From NCBI GenBank assembly GCA_913776965.1, contig CAJYQL010000064.1, positions 62,001 through 126,000 on the forward strand: a stretch of DNA of 64,000 bases, written 5' to 3'. The DNA is from an uncultured Xylophilus sp. (GTDB lineage Bacteria > Pseudomonadota > Gammaproteobacteria > Burkholderiales > Burkholderiaceae_C). Shown in pieces: positions 16,843-28,094 of this stretch. The notes beneath the pieces were generated by a model, which had not been told where the DNA came from, did no database searches, and was given only the letters and a program-made list of their open reading frames with translations. The position numbers were made by a program, and so were the translations under genes. The number at the start of each line of letters is the position of its first letter. Position 1 is the stretch's first letter.

Positions 16843-17802
16843 ATGATCCGCAAGTTGCTTTCCTTCGCCGTCCTGGCGTTCGCCGTCGGCGCCCAGGCAC
16901 AGACCTATCCCACCAAGCCGATCCGCCTGATCGTCCCGTTCCCGCCGGGCGGCGGCACCGACATCCTGTCGCGGCTGGTCGCCACCCGGCTGGCCGAAGC
17001 CACCAAGTGGACCGTGGTGCCCGACAACAAGGCGGGCGCCGGCGGCACCATCGGCATCACCGAGGCGGTGAAGGCGCCGCCGACCGGCTACGACATGGTG
17101 ATGGGCCAGAAGGACAACTTGGTCGTCGCGCCCTACCTCTACAAGAACCTCAGCTACGAGCCGACCCGCGACCTGGCTGCGGTGGCGCACGTCGCCTACA
17201 CCCCGGTCGTGATCGTGACCGCCGCCGGTTCGCGCTTCAAGACGCTGGCCGACGTGGTCGCCGCCGCCAAGGCCGCGCCCGACACCATCACCTACGGCTC
17301 GCCCGGCAACGGCACCACGATCCACCTGGCCGGCGAGATCTTCAACGGCGCGGCCGGCGTGAAGCTGCGCCACGTGCCGTACAAGGGTTCCAACCCCGCG
17401 ATGGTGGACGTGCTGGCCGGCAACGTGGACCTGATGGTGTCGTCGGTGCCGTCGGCGATGGGTCAGCTCAAGGCGGGCAAGTTGCGGGCGCTGGCGGTCA
17501 CCTCGGCCAAGCGCAGTTCTTCCCTGCCGGACGTGCCGACGGTCGCCGAGTCCGGCTACAAGGACTTCGACGTCAGCACTTGGTACGGCCTCTTCATGCC
17601 GGCCGCCACGCCGAAGGACATCGTGACCCGGGTGAACGGCGAGGTGAACAAGCTGCTCGCCACGCAGGAGATGAAGGACGCGATCCTGGCCCAGGGCGCC
17701 GAGCCGCAGGCGATGACGCCCGAGCAGTTCGGCAGCCTGCTGAAGACCGACTACCAGAAGTGGAAGGCGATCGTGCAGGCGTCGGGCGCCACGCTCGAGT
17801 AA
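16843..17802 (+). CDS. Bug/TctC-type periplasmic substrate-binding protein (1 of 6)
   Basis: Predicted 319 residues from MIRKLLSFAV, whose leader (FAVLAFAVGAQAQ) is cleaved at A-Q-A; the ORF extends 13 codons upstream. The mature protein begins TYPTKPIRLIVPFPPGGGTD and has DNKAGAGGTIG near 60, both hallmarks of the Bug family, the binding proteins of tripartite tricarboxylate transporters that capture small carboxylates in the periplasm. It is flanked by unrelated genes, so context gives no hint of its ligand, and no TctA/TctB partner is near. A strong terminator follows at once. Confidence 0.9.
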   Translation: MIRKLLSFAVLAFAVGAQAQTYPTKPIRLIVPFPPGGGTDILSRLVATRLAEATKWTVVPDNKAGAGGTIGITEAVKAPPTGYDMVMGQKDNLVVAPYLYKNLSYEPTRDLAAVAHVAYTPVVIVTAAGSRFKTLADVVAAAKAAPDTITYGSPGNGTTIHLAGEIFNGAAGVKLRHVPYKGSNPAMVDVLAGNVDLMVSSVPSAMGQLKAGKLRALAVTSAKRSSSLPDVPTVAESGYKDFDVSTWYGLFMPAATPKDIVTRVNGEVNKLLATQEMKDAILAQGAEPQAMTPEQFGSLLKTDYQKWKAIVQASGATLE

Positions 17803-17821
17803 AGGGCATATTCCGACCCCG

Positions 17822-17855
17822 AAGGGCGCGGCCGCAGAGCCTGCGCCCTTTTTTA
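17822..17855 (+). terminator. rho-independent terminator after the Bug gene
   Basis: Stem AAGGGCGC paired with GCGCCCTT around a 13-base loop, followed by a run of six T. It lies 20 bases after the Bug stop and before the convergent helicase gene. Confidence 0.85.
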
Positions 17856-17883
17856 GCGCCGACGGTGCCGCCGCCCGCCGCCG

Positions 17884-20394
17884 TCAATCCGGCAGCGCCC
17901 ACCACGCCGGCAGCAGCCGCCGCGTCTCGGGCCGTGCGAAGCGGTCGTCCATCAGGCAGAGCACGCCGCGGTCGGTGGGCGTGCGGATCACCCGGCCGGC
18001 AGCCTGCACCACCTTCTGCAGGCCGGGGAAGCGGTAGGTGTAGTCGTAGCCCGCGCCGAAGGTCGCCTGCATCCGGTCGCGCATCCGCTCGTTGACCGGG
18101 TTGACCTGCGGCAGCCCGAGCGTCGCGATGAAGGCGCCGACCAGCCGGTCGCCCGGCAGGTCGATGCCCTCGCCGAAGGCGCCGCCGAGCACCGCGAAAC
18201 CGATGCCGCGGCCGGCCGGCACGAAGCGCTGCAAAAAGGCGGTGCGGGCGGCTTCGTCCATGCCGCGCGACTGCTCCCAGACGGGGATGTCGGGTGCCGC
18301 GGCGCGCAGCGCGTCGGCGGCCTGGCGCAGGTAGTCGAAGCTGCTGAAGAAGGCGAGGTAGTGGCCGGGCGCCGCGGCGTACTGCGCGCCGATCAGCGAC
18401 ACGATCGCCGGCAGCGAGCGCGCCCGGTCGGGCCAGCGGGTGGAGATGTCGCGGGAGACGCGCACCTGCAGCTGAGCGGCGGCGAAGGGCGGCGGTACGT
18501 CGATCCAGGCGGCGTCTGCCGGCAGGCCGAGCAGGTCGCGGTGGAAGGCCTGCGGCTCCAGCGTGGCCGAGAACAGCACCGCCGACCGCGCGGCCGCCCA
18601 GCGGGGCGCGAGGAAGGGCGCGGGCACCACGTTGCGCAGGTGCAGCACCGCGGCCGGGCCGCCGCGCACGCCGGGCGGCGGCGCCTGGCGGGTAGCGTCG
18701 CAGAGCGAATGCGCACCGAACGATTCGGCCAGCCGCAGGAAGCGCGCGGCGTCGAACAGCAGCCGCTGCAGCGCGCCGCCGGGCGTGGTGTCGGGTTCGG
18801 CGGCGAGGTGGTCGGCGATCGCGGTGGCGGCCTGCTGCAGCGCGCGGCATAAGGCGGCGGGCACGGCGTCGTGCTCCTGGGTGGGCGCGTCGTCCGGCGG
18901 CAGCAGGGGCTTCCAGGCGCGGCGCAGTCGCTCCAGCGGCGTGCGCAGCGCGGCCGGGGCGGCGGCGCGGGCGGCGTGCAGGGCCGCCGGGTCGAGCGCG
19001 GCGGAGTACATGCCGCGGGCGCGCTCGACCAGGTTGTGGGCCTCGTCCACCAGCAGGCCGCAGCGCCAGTCGTTCTCGGCGGCCAGGGCCGGCAGCAGGG
19101 CGCTGGCGTCGAACCAGTAGTTGACGTCGCCGACCACCACGTCGGCCCAGCGGGCCATCTCCTGCGCGAGGTAGTAGGGGCAGACCCGGTGTGCGGCGGC
19201 GGCGCGACGCACGCCGGCGCGGTCCCAGAAGCCGTCGCCCGCGGCCAGCGCGGCGCGGGCGGCGGGCAGCCGGTCGTAGAAGCCCGCCGCCAGCGGACAG
19301 GAGGCGCCGTGGCAGGCGCGGTCCGGGTGCTCGCAGGCCTTGTCGCGGGCGACGAGTTCGAGGACGCGCAGCGGCAGGCGGGGCGGCGTGACAGCGGTCC
19401 CGGCGGGGGCCGCGTCGCCCGTGCCAGCCGCATCGTCAGCGACACGGATCGACGTAGGCGCGGATGCGGCCGGCGTAGGGCCCGCATCGCCCGCGCCGTC
19501 GGCACCACCTGCGCCGGCGGCCGCATCCACCCGGTCCACGGCCGTCCTGGCAGCCGCATCGGCGCCCGGGGCGGCCGGCACCGCCGGCCCGCGCAGCAGC
19601 GCCAGCGCATCGAGCGCCAGCTGCCGGCCGGAGGTCTTGGCGGTCAGGAAACACAGCCGGTCCAGCCCCGGGCGGTCCGGCCCGGCGGGCGGGCAGGCGC
19701 GCAGCGCCGGGAACAGCGTGCCGACCGTCTTGCCGATGCCGGTCGGCGCCTGCGCCATCAGCACCCGACCGCTGCGCTGGGTGCGGTAGACCGCCTCGGC
19801 CAGCCCGCGCTGGCCGGCACGGAAATCCGGATGCGGGAACGCGAGCACCGCCAGCGCCGCATCGCGCGCGGCGCGGTGGCGGCGCTCCTGGTCGGCCCAG
19901 GCGACGTAGCCGGCGCACAGGGCATCGAATTCCGCGTGCAGCGCCTCGGCGGTCCAGGTCTCGGCGAAGACAGTCTCGCGCAGGTCGGCGATATCGACGT
20001 AGACCAGCGCCAGTTCGACCTGCGGCAACCCCTGCGACTGGCACAGCAGCCAGCCGTAGACCCGCGCCTGCGCCCAGTGCAGGTGGCGCTGGTTAGCGGG
20101 CTGGCGCGCCAGGTCGCCGCGGTGCGTCTTGATCTCCTCCAGCCGCACCGCCTGCGGGTCGAAGCCGTCGGCCCGGCCGCGCACGGTCAATCGGCCGCGC
20201 CAGTCGCCCGACAGCACCAGCTCGCTGCGGTGGTGGGCCGGCCGGCGGGCGGCGATCGCGGCATGGCCGGCGATGCCGTCCTCGGCGGTGGGGGAGGGCG
20301 TGAAGCGCCGGTCCAGGTCACCCCGCCGCGCACCGAAGGCGCAGAGCGCCCGCACGGCGACGGTCGGGAGCGGGGTGGCGGGCGTACTGGACAT
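17884..20394 (-). CDS. XPD/DinG-like Fe-S helicase with N-terminal Cas4-like nuclease domain
   Basis: Predicted 836 residues from MSSTPATPLP; the frame is open to 20508. The N-terminal 180 residues carry a PD-(D/E)XK nuclease-like core: GRADG at 73-77, E-I-K at 87-89, and a Q/Y helix (NQRHLHWAQARVYGW) near 101-115. The rest is a superfamily 2 helicase of the Rad3/XPD/DinG type: Walker A APTGIGKT at 216-223, four cysteines at 354, 361, 366 and 405 positioned for a 4Fe-4S cluster, the DEAH box VDEAH at 449-453, and C-terminal motifs near the end. Between Walker A and the cysteine cluster lies an Ala/Gly-rich insert (about 270-335). Expected role: ATP-driven DNA unwinding in repair, possibly with cleavage. 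It is divergent from the FAD monooxygenase gene. Confidence 0.87.
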   Translation of the reverse strand: MSSTPATPLPTVAVRALCAFGARRGDLDRRFTPSPTAEDGIAGHAAIAARRPAHHRSELVLSGDWRGRLTVRGRADGFDPQAVRLEEIKTHRGDLARQPANQRHLHWAQARVYGWLLCQSQGLPQVELALVYVDIADLRETVFAETWTAEALHAEFDALCAGYVAWADQERRHRAARDAALAVLAFPHPDFRAGQRGLAEAVYRTQRSGRVLMAQAPTGIGKTVGTLFPALRACPPAGPDRPGLDRLCFLTAKTSGRQLALDALALLRGPAVPAAPGADAAARTAVDRVDAAAGAGGADGAGDAGPTPAASAPTSIRVADDAAGTGDAAPAGTAVTPPRLPLRVLELVARDKACEHPDRACHGASCPLAAGFYDRLPAARAALAAGDGFWDRAGVRRAAAAHRVCPYYLAQEMARWADVVVGDVNYWFDASALLPALAAENDWRCGLLVDEAHNLVERARGMYSAALDPAALHAARAAAPAALRTPLERLRRAWKPLLPPDDAPTQEHDAVPAALCRALQQAATAIADHLAAEPDTTPGGALQRLLFDAARFLRLAESFGAHSLCDATRQAPPPGVRGGPAAVLHLRNVVPAPFLAPRWAAARSAVLFSATLEPQAFHRDLLGLPADAAWIDVPPPFAAAQLQVRVSRDISTRWPDRARSLPAIVSLIGAQYAAAPGHYLAFFSSFDYLRQAADALRAAAPDIPVWEQSRGMDEAARTAFLQRFVPAGRGIGFAVLGGAFGEGIDLPGDRLVGAFIATLGLPQVNPVNERMRDRMQATFGAGYDYTYRFPGLQKVVQAAGRVIRTPTDRGVLCLMDDRFARPETRRLLPAWWALPD

Positions 20395-20424
20395 AACGAC
20401 AGTCGATGGTAGCGGGCAGAGGGG

Positions 20425-20480
20425 TGCTCCTGTTTCGATAGCGCGTTGCGCAAGCCCTACGGGCGCAGGAGGCGTTTTTC
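20425..20480 (+). repeat. dispersed intergenic repeat, copy 3
   Basis: Reads GCTCCTGTTTCGATAGCGCG then TTGCGCAAGCCCTACGGGCG and CAGGAGGCG. This copy is in the divergent promoter region between the helicase and the FAD monooxygenase, unlike most copies, which lie at gene ends. Confidence 0.6.
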
Positions 20481-20524
20481 CGTCGAATCCTGCGATGCGG
20501 CACCGCATCGCCTACCCTTCGCGC

Positions 20525-21712
20525 ATGCCGACCCGCTCCGCCCCGCCGTACCACCCGTCCCGCACCCCCCAACGTATCGCGATCGCCGGCGCCGGTCCGG
20601 CCGGGCTCGCGGCAGCGATCGCCCTGGCGCGCGACGGCCATGCGGTCGACGTATTCGAGCGCCACCCCGGCCTCGCACCGGTCGGCGCCGGCCTGCTGAT
20701 CCAGCCGCAGGGCCTGGAGGCGCTGGCCGCGCTCGGCCTGGCCGACGCCTTCGCCGCGGTCAGCGTGCCGGTCACCCGGCTGCTCGGCCATGCGCACCGC
20801 GGCTGGACGCTGGTGGACCTGGACTTCGCCCGCCGCCCGGCGCGCGGCGTGAGCCGGGCCCGGCTGTCGTGGCTGCTGCACGGGGCGGCCATCGCGGCCG
20901 GCGCGCAGGTGCATTTCGGCCAGCCGATCGACACCCTCGGCCGCGACGGGCCCGATGCCGTGCTGCGCATCGGCGGCCGCGACGAACGCTATGCCCTCTG
21001 CGTGGTCGCCAACGGTGCCGCTTCCACGCTGCGCGAGTCCGCCGGGCTGGCCGCCGCCGCCCGGCCCTACGCCTGGGGCGCGTTGTGGGGCCAGTTCACC
21101 GTCGCGGACTGGCCGCAGGCCGACGTGCTGCTGCAGCGTTTCCGCGGCACCCGCGAGATGGTCGGCCTGCTGCCGACCGAGGCGACGCCGCAGGGCCTGC
21201 GGCTGTCGCTGTTCTGGAGCCTGCGCCGCGACCGCTACGACGCCTGGCGCACCGGCGACCTGGCCGCTTGGCGCGACGGCGAGCGGCGGCTCTGGCCCGA
21301 GGCCGCGCCGGTCCTGGAGCAGATCGTGCGGCACGACGACCTGGCGCTGGCCGTCTACCGCCACAGCTGGCCGCGCGCGATGGCGCGGGCGCCGTTCGCG
21401 GTGATGGGCGACGCCGCGCATGCGATGAGCCCGCAGCTCGGCCTGGGCACCACGCTCGCGCTGCAGGACGCGCTCGGCCTGGCCACAGGGCTGCGCGGCC
21501 ACACCACCCTGGCCGACGGGCTCGCCGCCTACCAGCGGGCCCGCCTCGGCCCGTCGCGCGCCTACCAGACGCTCAGCCGGCTGCTCACGCCCTGCTTCCA
21601 GGCCGACCGCGGCGGCTGGCTGCGCGACCTCGCCTTCGCCGGTGGCCGGCGGCTGCCCGGCGTGCGCTGGGCGATGCAGCGCAGCCTGGCCGAGCCGCCG
21701 CCGCTGACCTGA
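20525..21712 (+). CDS. FAD-dependent monooxygenase (aromatic hydroxylase family)
   Basis: Predicted 395 residues from MPTRSAPPYHP; an alternative ATG lies about ten codons upstream. The Rossmann FAD site is IAGAGPAGLAAAIALARDG near residues 18-36 with the acidic end FER, and the second FAD motif is MGDAAHAMSPQLGLGTTLAL near 295-314. Both place it with p-hydroxybenzoate-hydroxylase-like NAD(P)H-dependent monooxygenases and related ubiquinone-type hydroxylases. No substrate can be assigned. It is a single gene with 155 bases to the next transporter. Confidence 0.9.
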   Translation: MPTRSAPPYHPSRTPQRIAIAGAGPAGLAAAIALARDGHAVDVFERHPGLAPVGAGLLIQPQGLEALAALGLADAFAAVSVPVTRLLGHAHRGWTLVDLDFARRPARGVSRARLSWLLHGAAIAAGAQVHFGQPIDTLGRDGPDAVLRIGGRDERYALCVVANGAASTLRESAGLAAAARPYAWGALWGQFTVADWPQADVLLQRFRGTREMVGLLPTEATPQGLRLSLFWSLRRDRYDAWRTGDLAAWRDGERRLWPEAAPVLEQIVRHDDLALAVYRHSWPRAMARAPFAVMGDAAHAMSPQLGLGTTLALQDALGLATGLRGHTTLADGLAAYQRARLGPSRAYQTLSRLLTPCFQADRGGWLRDLAFAGGRRLPGVRWAMQRSLAEPPPLT

Positions 21713-21867
21713 CGCTCCGCCGCGACGCGCTGCCGCCGCAGGCGCGCGATCCCGCGTCCGATGCAGCCCATCTGCTCCGGTTGCCGGCTTTCGCCTACAG
21801 CCCGGCGTGCGCCATTCGGCCCACACTGCGCGCCTGCCCGCTGCGCCACATCTGACCCTTTTGCCTC

Positions 21868-23013
21868 ATGACTGACCCTGTCGCCGCCCGACCGCCTGCC
21901 TCGCCGACGGCCCCGGAGGACGGCGCACCCGCCGGCGGCAACGGCCTGCTGTGGGTGCTGCTGGCGGTCGCCGCGCTGTTCCTGGTGCTGCGCCCACGGC
22001 CGCCGATGGAACTGCTGCGGCTGGTCGACTGGCAGACGGTCGGCGCGCTGGCCGGGCTGCTGGCGATCACGCAGGGCGTGGAGAAGAGCGGCATGCTGCA
22101 GGCCACCGCCCAGCGGCTGCTCGGCCGCATGACCGACCTGCGCAGCCTGGCGCTGCTCTTGACCGGCGGCGCGGCGGTCCTGTCGGCCCTGGTCACCAAC
22201 GACGTGAGCCTGTTCCTGCTGGTGCCGCTGACGCGGGTGCTGGCCACCCAGGCCGACCTGCCGCTGGCCCGGCTGGTGGTGCTGCAGGCGCTGGCCGTCA
22301 ACGCCGGCTCGGCCCTCACGCCGATCGGCAATCCGCAGAACCTCTATCTCTGGCACCGCTCGGGCGACAGCTTCCTCGGCTTCATGGCAATGATGGCGCC
22401 GACCGTCGCGGTCATGCTGTTCTGGCTGTTCGTCGCGGTGTGGCTGCTGGTGCCGCGCAGCCCGATCGCGCTGCGACCGGCCACCGCGCCGACCGCCGTC
22501 CAGCCGCGCCTGCTGGCGCTCGCCGGCGTGCTGTTCGTCGCCTTCGTCGTCGCGCTGGAGCGGCACTGGCTGCCGGCGGGCCTGGCGCTGGTCTTCGGAG
22601 CCTTCCTGGTGTTCTTCCCGCGGGTGCTGCGCGGCGTGGACTGGGCGCTGCTGGCGATCATCGCGCTGATGTTCGTGGACCTGCGCCAGCTCGCCGAGCT
22701 GTCCGCGGTCGCGGCGCTGCTGCGCGACGCGCCGATCGCCGAGGGCTGGCGCGCCTACCTGGCGGCGATCGCGGCCTCGCAGGTGATCAGCAACGTGCCG
22801 GCCGCGATCCTGCTCGACGGCCCGGTGCGCGACCTGCCGGCGCTGGCCGCGGGCGTGAGCGTTGGCGGCTTCGGCTGCGTGCTGGGCTCGCTCGCCAACC
22901 TGATCGCGCTGCGGCTCGCCCGGCTGCCGCACGGGCTGCGCGCCTTCCACACGATCAGTATTCCGTTCCTGCTGGTGTGCGCCGTGTCGGCGCTGCTGCT
23001 GCGGCTCGGGTGA
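21868..23013 (+). CDS. SLC13/ArsB-superfamily ion transporter
   Basis: A 381-residue polytopic inner-membrane protein with about ten hydrophobic segments. The sequence NAGSALTPIGNPQNLYLW near residue 145 (conserved GNPQN turn) and the matching C-terminal repeat with SQVISNVPAAILL near 305 are typical of the ion-transporter superfamily that includes SLC13 anion/sodium symporters, ArsB and NhaD. The two inverted halves each carry a substrate loop of this type. The ion or organic anion carried cannot be inferred. It is followed by a small conserved gene and an MFS transporter in the same direction. Confidence 0.85.
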   Translation: MTDPVAARPPASPTAPEDGAPAGGNGLLWVLLAVAALFLVLRPRPPMELLRLVDWQTVGALAGLLAITQGVEKSGMLQATAQRLLGRMTDLRSLALLLTGGAAVLSALVTNDVSLFLLVPLTRVLATQADLPLARLVVLQALAVNAGSALTPIGNPQNLYLWHRSGDSFLGFMAMMAPTVAVMLFWLFVAVWLLVPRSPIALRPATAPTAVQPRLLALAGVLFVAFVVALERHWLPAGLALVFGAFLVFFPRVLRGVDWALLAIIALMFVDLRQLAELSAVAALLRDAPIAEGWRAYLAAIAASQVISNVPAAILLDGPVRDLPALAAGVSVGGFGCVLGSLANLIALRLARLPHGLRAFHTISIPFLLVCAVSALLLRLG

Positions 23014-23063
23014 CGGCCCCGACCGATCCGTTCCTTCCTGTGCTTCCCCCACCTTCCAGAAAG

Positions 23064-23615
23064 ATGCCCATGTCCGCTTCCTCCCCCCGCGAAATCGATG
23101 TCTGGTCCGTCGAGGGCCGCTTCCAGCATCCGGTCTACGGCCCCAAGGGCACGGTCGAAGGCGTGCTGATCGACTGCGACGGCGCCCCGGCGCAGTTCGT
23201 GTTCGAGGCCCACCATCCGGCCGCTACGGCGCTGGCGGCCCTGCAGCCGGGCCAGGCGGTGGTGCTCGAAGGCACTGCCGCCGAGGCGTCGTCCAAGGGC
23301 GAGCCGGCGCACGAGGTGTTCGCTCTGGAGCGGCTGGTATCGGTGGACGGCCATCCGCACGCCCTGTCTGCGCCGCAGCCGGTGCAGGGCCGGGTGGTGC
23401 GCCTGAACTACGCCAAGCACGGCGCGCCCAACGGCGTGGTGCTCGACAGCGGCGACTTCGTGCACGTCAAGCCCGGCGGCTTCACCCGGCTCGGCCTGCA
23501 GGTCGGCGACACGGTCGAAGCCGAGGGCGAGGTGCGTCCGCTCGCAGGCGGCACCGGGAGGGTGATGGAAGCCCGCACGGTCAACGGCCGGCCGGTCGAG
23601 GCCGACCGTGGCTGA
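23064..23615 (+). CDS. conserved hypothetical protein with beta-rich OB-like repeats
   Basis: Predicted 183 residues from the ATG at 23064 (a second ATG at 23070 is equally possible). I do not recognise a named family. The sequence has two similar beta-rich halves (VEGRFQHPVYGPKGTVEGVLI and VQGRVVRLNYAKHGAPNGVVL), each followed by a segment with an H-x-K/P motif and a turn such as LGLQVGDTVEAEGEVRPL, the kind of pattern seen in OB-fold proteins. It is probably cytosolic; no signal peptide is seen. It overlaps the MFS gene by eight bases, so the two are coupled. Confidence 0.75.
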   Translation: MPMSASSPREIDVWSVEGRFQHPVYGPKGTVEGVLIDCDGAPAQFVFEAHHPAATALAALQPGQAVVLEGTAAEASSKGEPAHEVFALERLVSVDGHPHALSAPQPVQGRVVRLNYAKHGAPNGVVLDSGDFVHVKPGGFTRLGLQVGDTVEAEGEVRPLAGGTGRVMEARTVNGRPVEADRG

Positions 23616-24900
23616 AGCCGCCGCCCTGTCGCCGGGCCGCGGGCTCGGCTCCGGTGCCGCTACGGACGGCGCCGAAGCGCTTCCGCGGTCCCTCGTGGCG
23701 CTCACGCTGCTCGCCTTCTTCATGGCCGACGTGCGCGACGGCCTGGGGCCCTTCCTCGCCACCTACCTGCAGGAAAACCGGGTCCGGCAGGAACTGATCG
23801 GCTACACCATGACCGCCGGCGGTCTGGCGGCCGTGGCGATGACGCCGTTCGCCGGCGCCTGGGTGGACCGCTCCACCGCCAAGCGGGCGCTGACCGTCGT
23901 CGCGGCGGTGGCGATCCTCGCGGCCAGCGCAGTGGCGTTCTCCACCCTCGACGGCCGCTGGCTGGTGGCCTCTCAGGTGGTGACCGGCGTGGCCGGCGCG
24001 CTGCTGGCCGCGACGATGGCCGCCCTCACGCTCGGCCTGGTGCGCGCCACCGGCTTCAAGCGGCAGACCGGCCGCAACGAGGCCTGGAGCCACGCCGGCA
24101 ACATGGTGTCCGCCATCGGTGCCGGCTTGGCCGCCCACTGGTTCGGCGCGCCGTGGATCCTGGCGGTGATGGGGGCGATGGCGGTCGGAGTCATGCTGTC
24201 GGCCCTGTCGATCCGCGCCGCCGACATCGACCACCAGGCCGCGCGCGGCTGCGAATCGCCCGAAACGCTCGGCGAGACGGTGGAGCGCGACAGCGACGGC
24301 GGCTGGCGGGCGCTGCTGGCCAACCGGCCGCTGCTGCTGTTCGGCCTGACCTGCCTGTGCTTCCACCTCGGCAACGCGGCGATGCTGCCGCTGCTCAACC
24401 AGCGGCTGGCCGCCACCGTGCCGGACTCGGCACCGCTGCTCTGGACCGGCATCGCCATCGTGATCGCACAGCTCACGATGATTCCGGTGGCGCTCTGGGT
24501 GTCGCGTAGCCGGCGGTTCGACGTGTCGTGGTTCGTCTATGCGGCGATCCTGGTACTGCCGGTGCGCGGCGCGCTCGCCTGGCTGATCGCCGACAGCTGG
24601 GGCAACATCCCGGTGCAGATCCTCGACGGCCTGGCCGCCGGCGCGATGGGCGTCGCCACGCCGCTTTTGGTGCAGCGCTTCACCCAGGGCAGCGGCCGCT
24701 TCAACACCGCGCTCGGCTGGGTGATGACGCTCCAGGGCATCGGTGCCGCGCTGAGCCCCACGCTCGCCAACTCGGTGGTCGGCGCCGAACAGCGCTTCGG
24801 CTTCGCCTTCCTCGCGCTGTCGGCGGCGGCGCTGCTGGCGCTGCCGGTGTTCGCTTGGGTGCAGCGGCATGCGCCGAAGGTGGCGGAGCACGCCGCCTGA
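23608..24900 (+). CDS. MFS transporter, GTG start
   Basis: A 430-residue major facilitator superfamily transporter starting with GTG at 23608 inside the preceding gene's last codons. Twelve hydrophobic segments are visible. The early sequence ADVRDGLGPFLATYLQ then an A-like cytoplasmic loop (WVDRSTAKRAL) fits the superfamily. A later loop (about residues 205-230) is hydrophilic and acidic, as between the two six-helix halves. The substrate is unknown. It is convergent with uvrA, with repeat copy 4 in between. Confidence 0.85.
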   Translation: MAEAAALSPGRGLGSGAATDGAEALPRSLVALTLLAFFMADVRDGLGPFLATYLQENRVRQELIGYTMTAGGLAAVAMTPFAGAWVDRSTAKRALTVVAAVAILAASAVAFSTLDGRWLVASQVVTGVAGALLAATMAALTLGLVRATGFKRQTGRNEAWSHAGNMVSAIGAGLAAHWFGAPWILAVMGAMAVGVMLSALSIRAADIDHQAARGCESPETLGETVERDSDGGWRALLANRPLLLFGLTCLCFHLGNAAMLPLLNQRLAATVPDSAPLLWTGIAIVIAQLTMIPVALWVSRSRRFDVSWFVYAAILVLPVRGALAWLIADSWGNIPVQILDGLAAGAMGVATPLLVQRFTQGSGRFNTALGWVMTLQGIGAALSPTLANSVVGAEQRFGFAFLALSAAALLALPVFAWVQRHAPKVAEHAA

Positions 24901-24908
24901 CGGCACGT

Positions 24909-24963
24909 CGCTATCGAAATCGTAGCTGTCAGCGCAGGCGCCGCCTGCGCTGGGGCCGTATTT

Positions 24964-24966
<3 letters not shown>
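24909..24966 (+). repeat. dispersed intergenic repeat, copy 4
   Basis: Reads GCTATCGAAATCGTAGCTGT then CAGCGCAGGCGCCGCCTGCG and CTGGGGCC. Here the GCGCAGGCG/CGCCTGCGC part is a perfect inverted repeat and would form a hairpin. It fills the gap between the convergent MFS gene and uvrA, reaching the uvrA stop. Confidence 0.6.
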
Positions 24967-28029
<3,063 letters not shown>

Positions 28030-28094
28030 GATAGTCAGGGCGGGGCCGCACCGCCGCAGGCGGGCATGGACCTGCGGCCCCATCCGCCGCCCGG

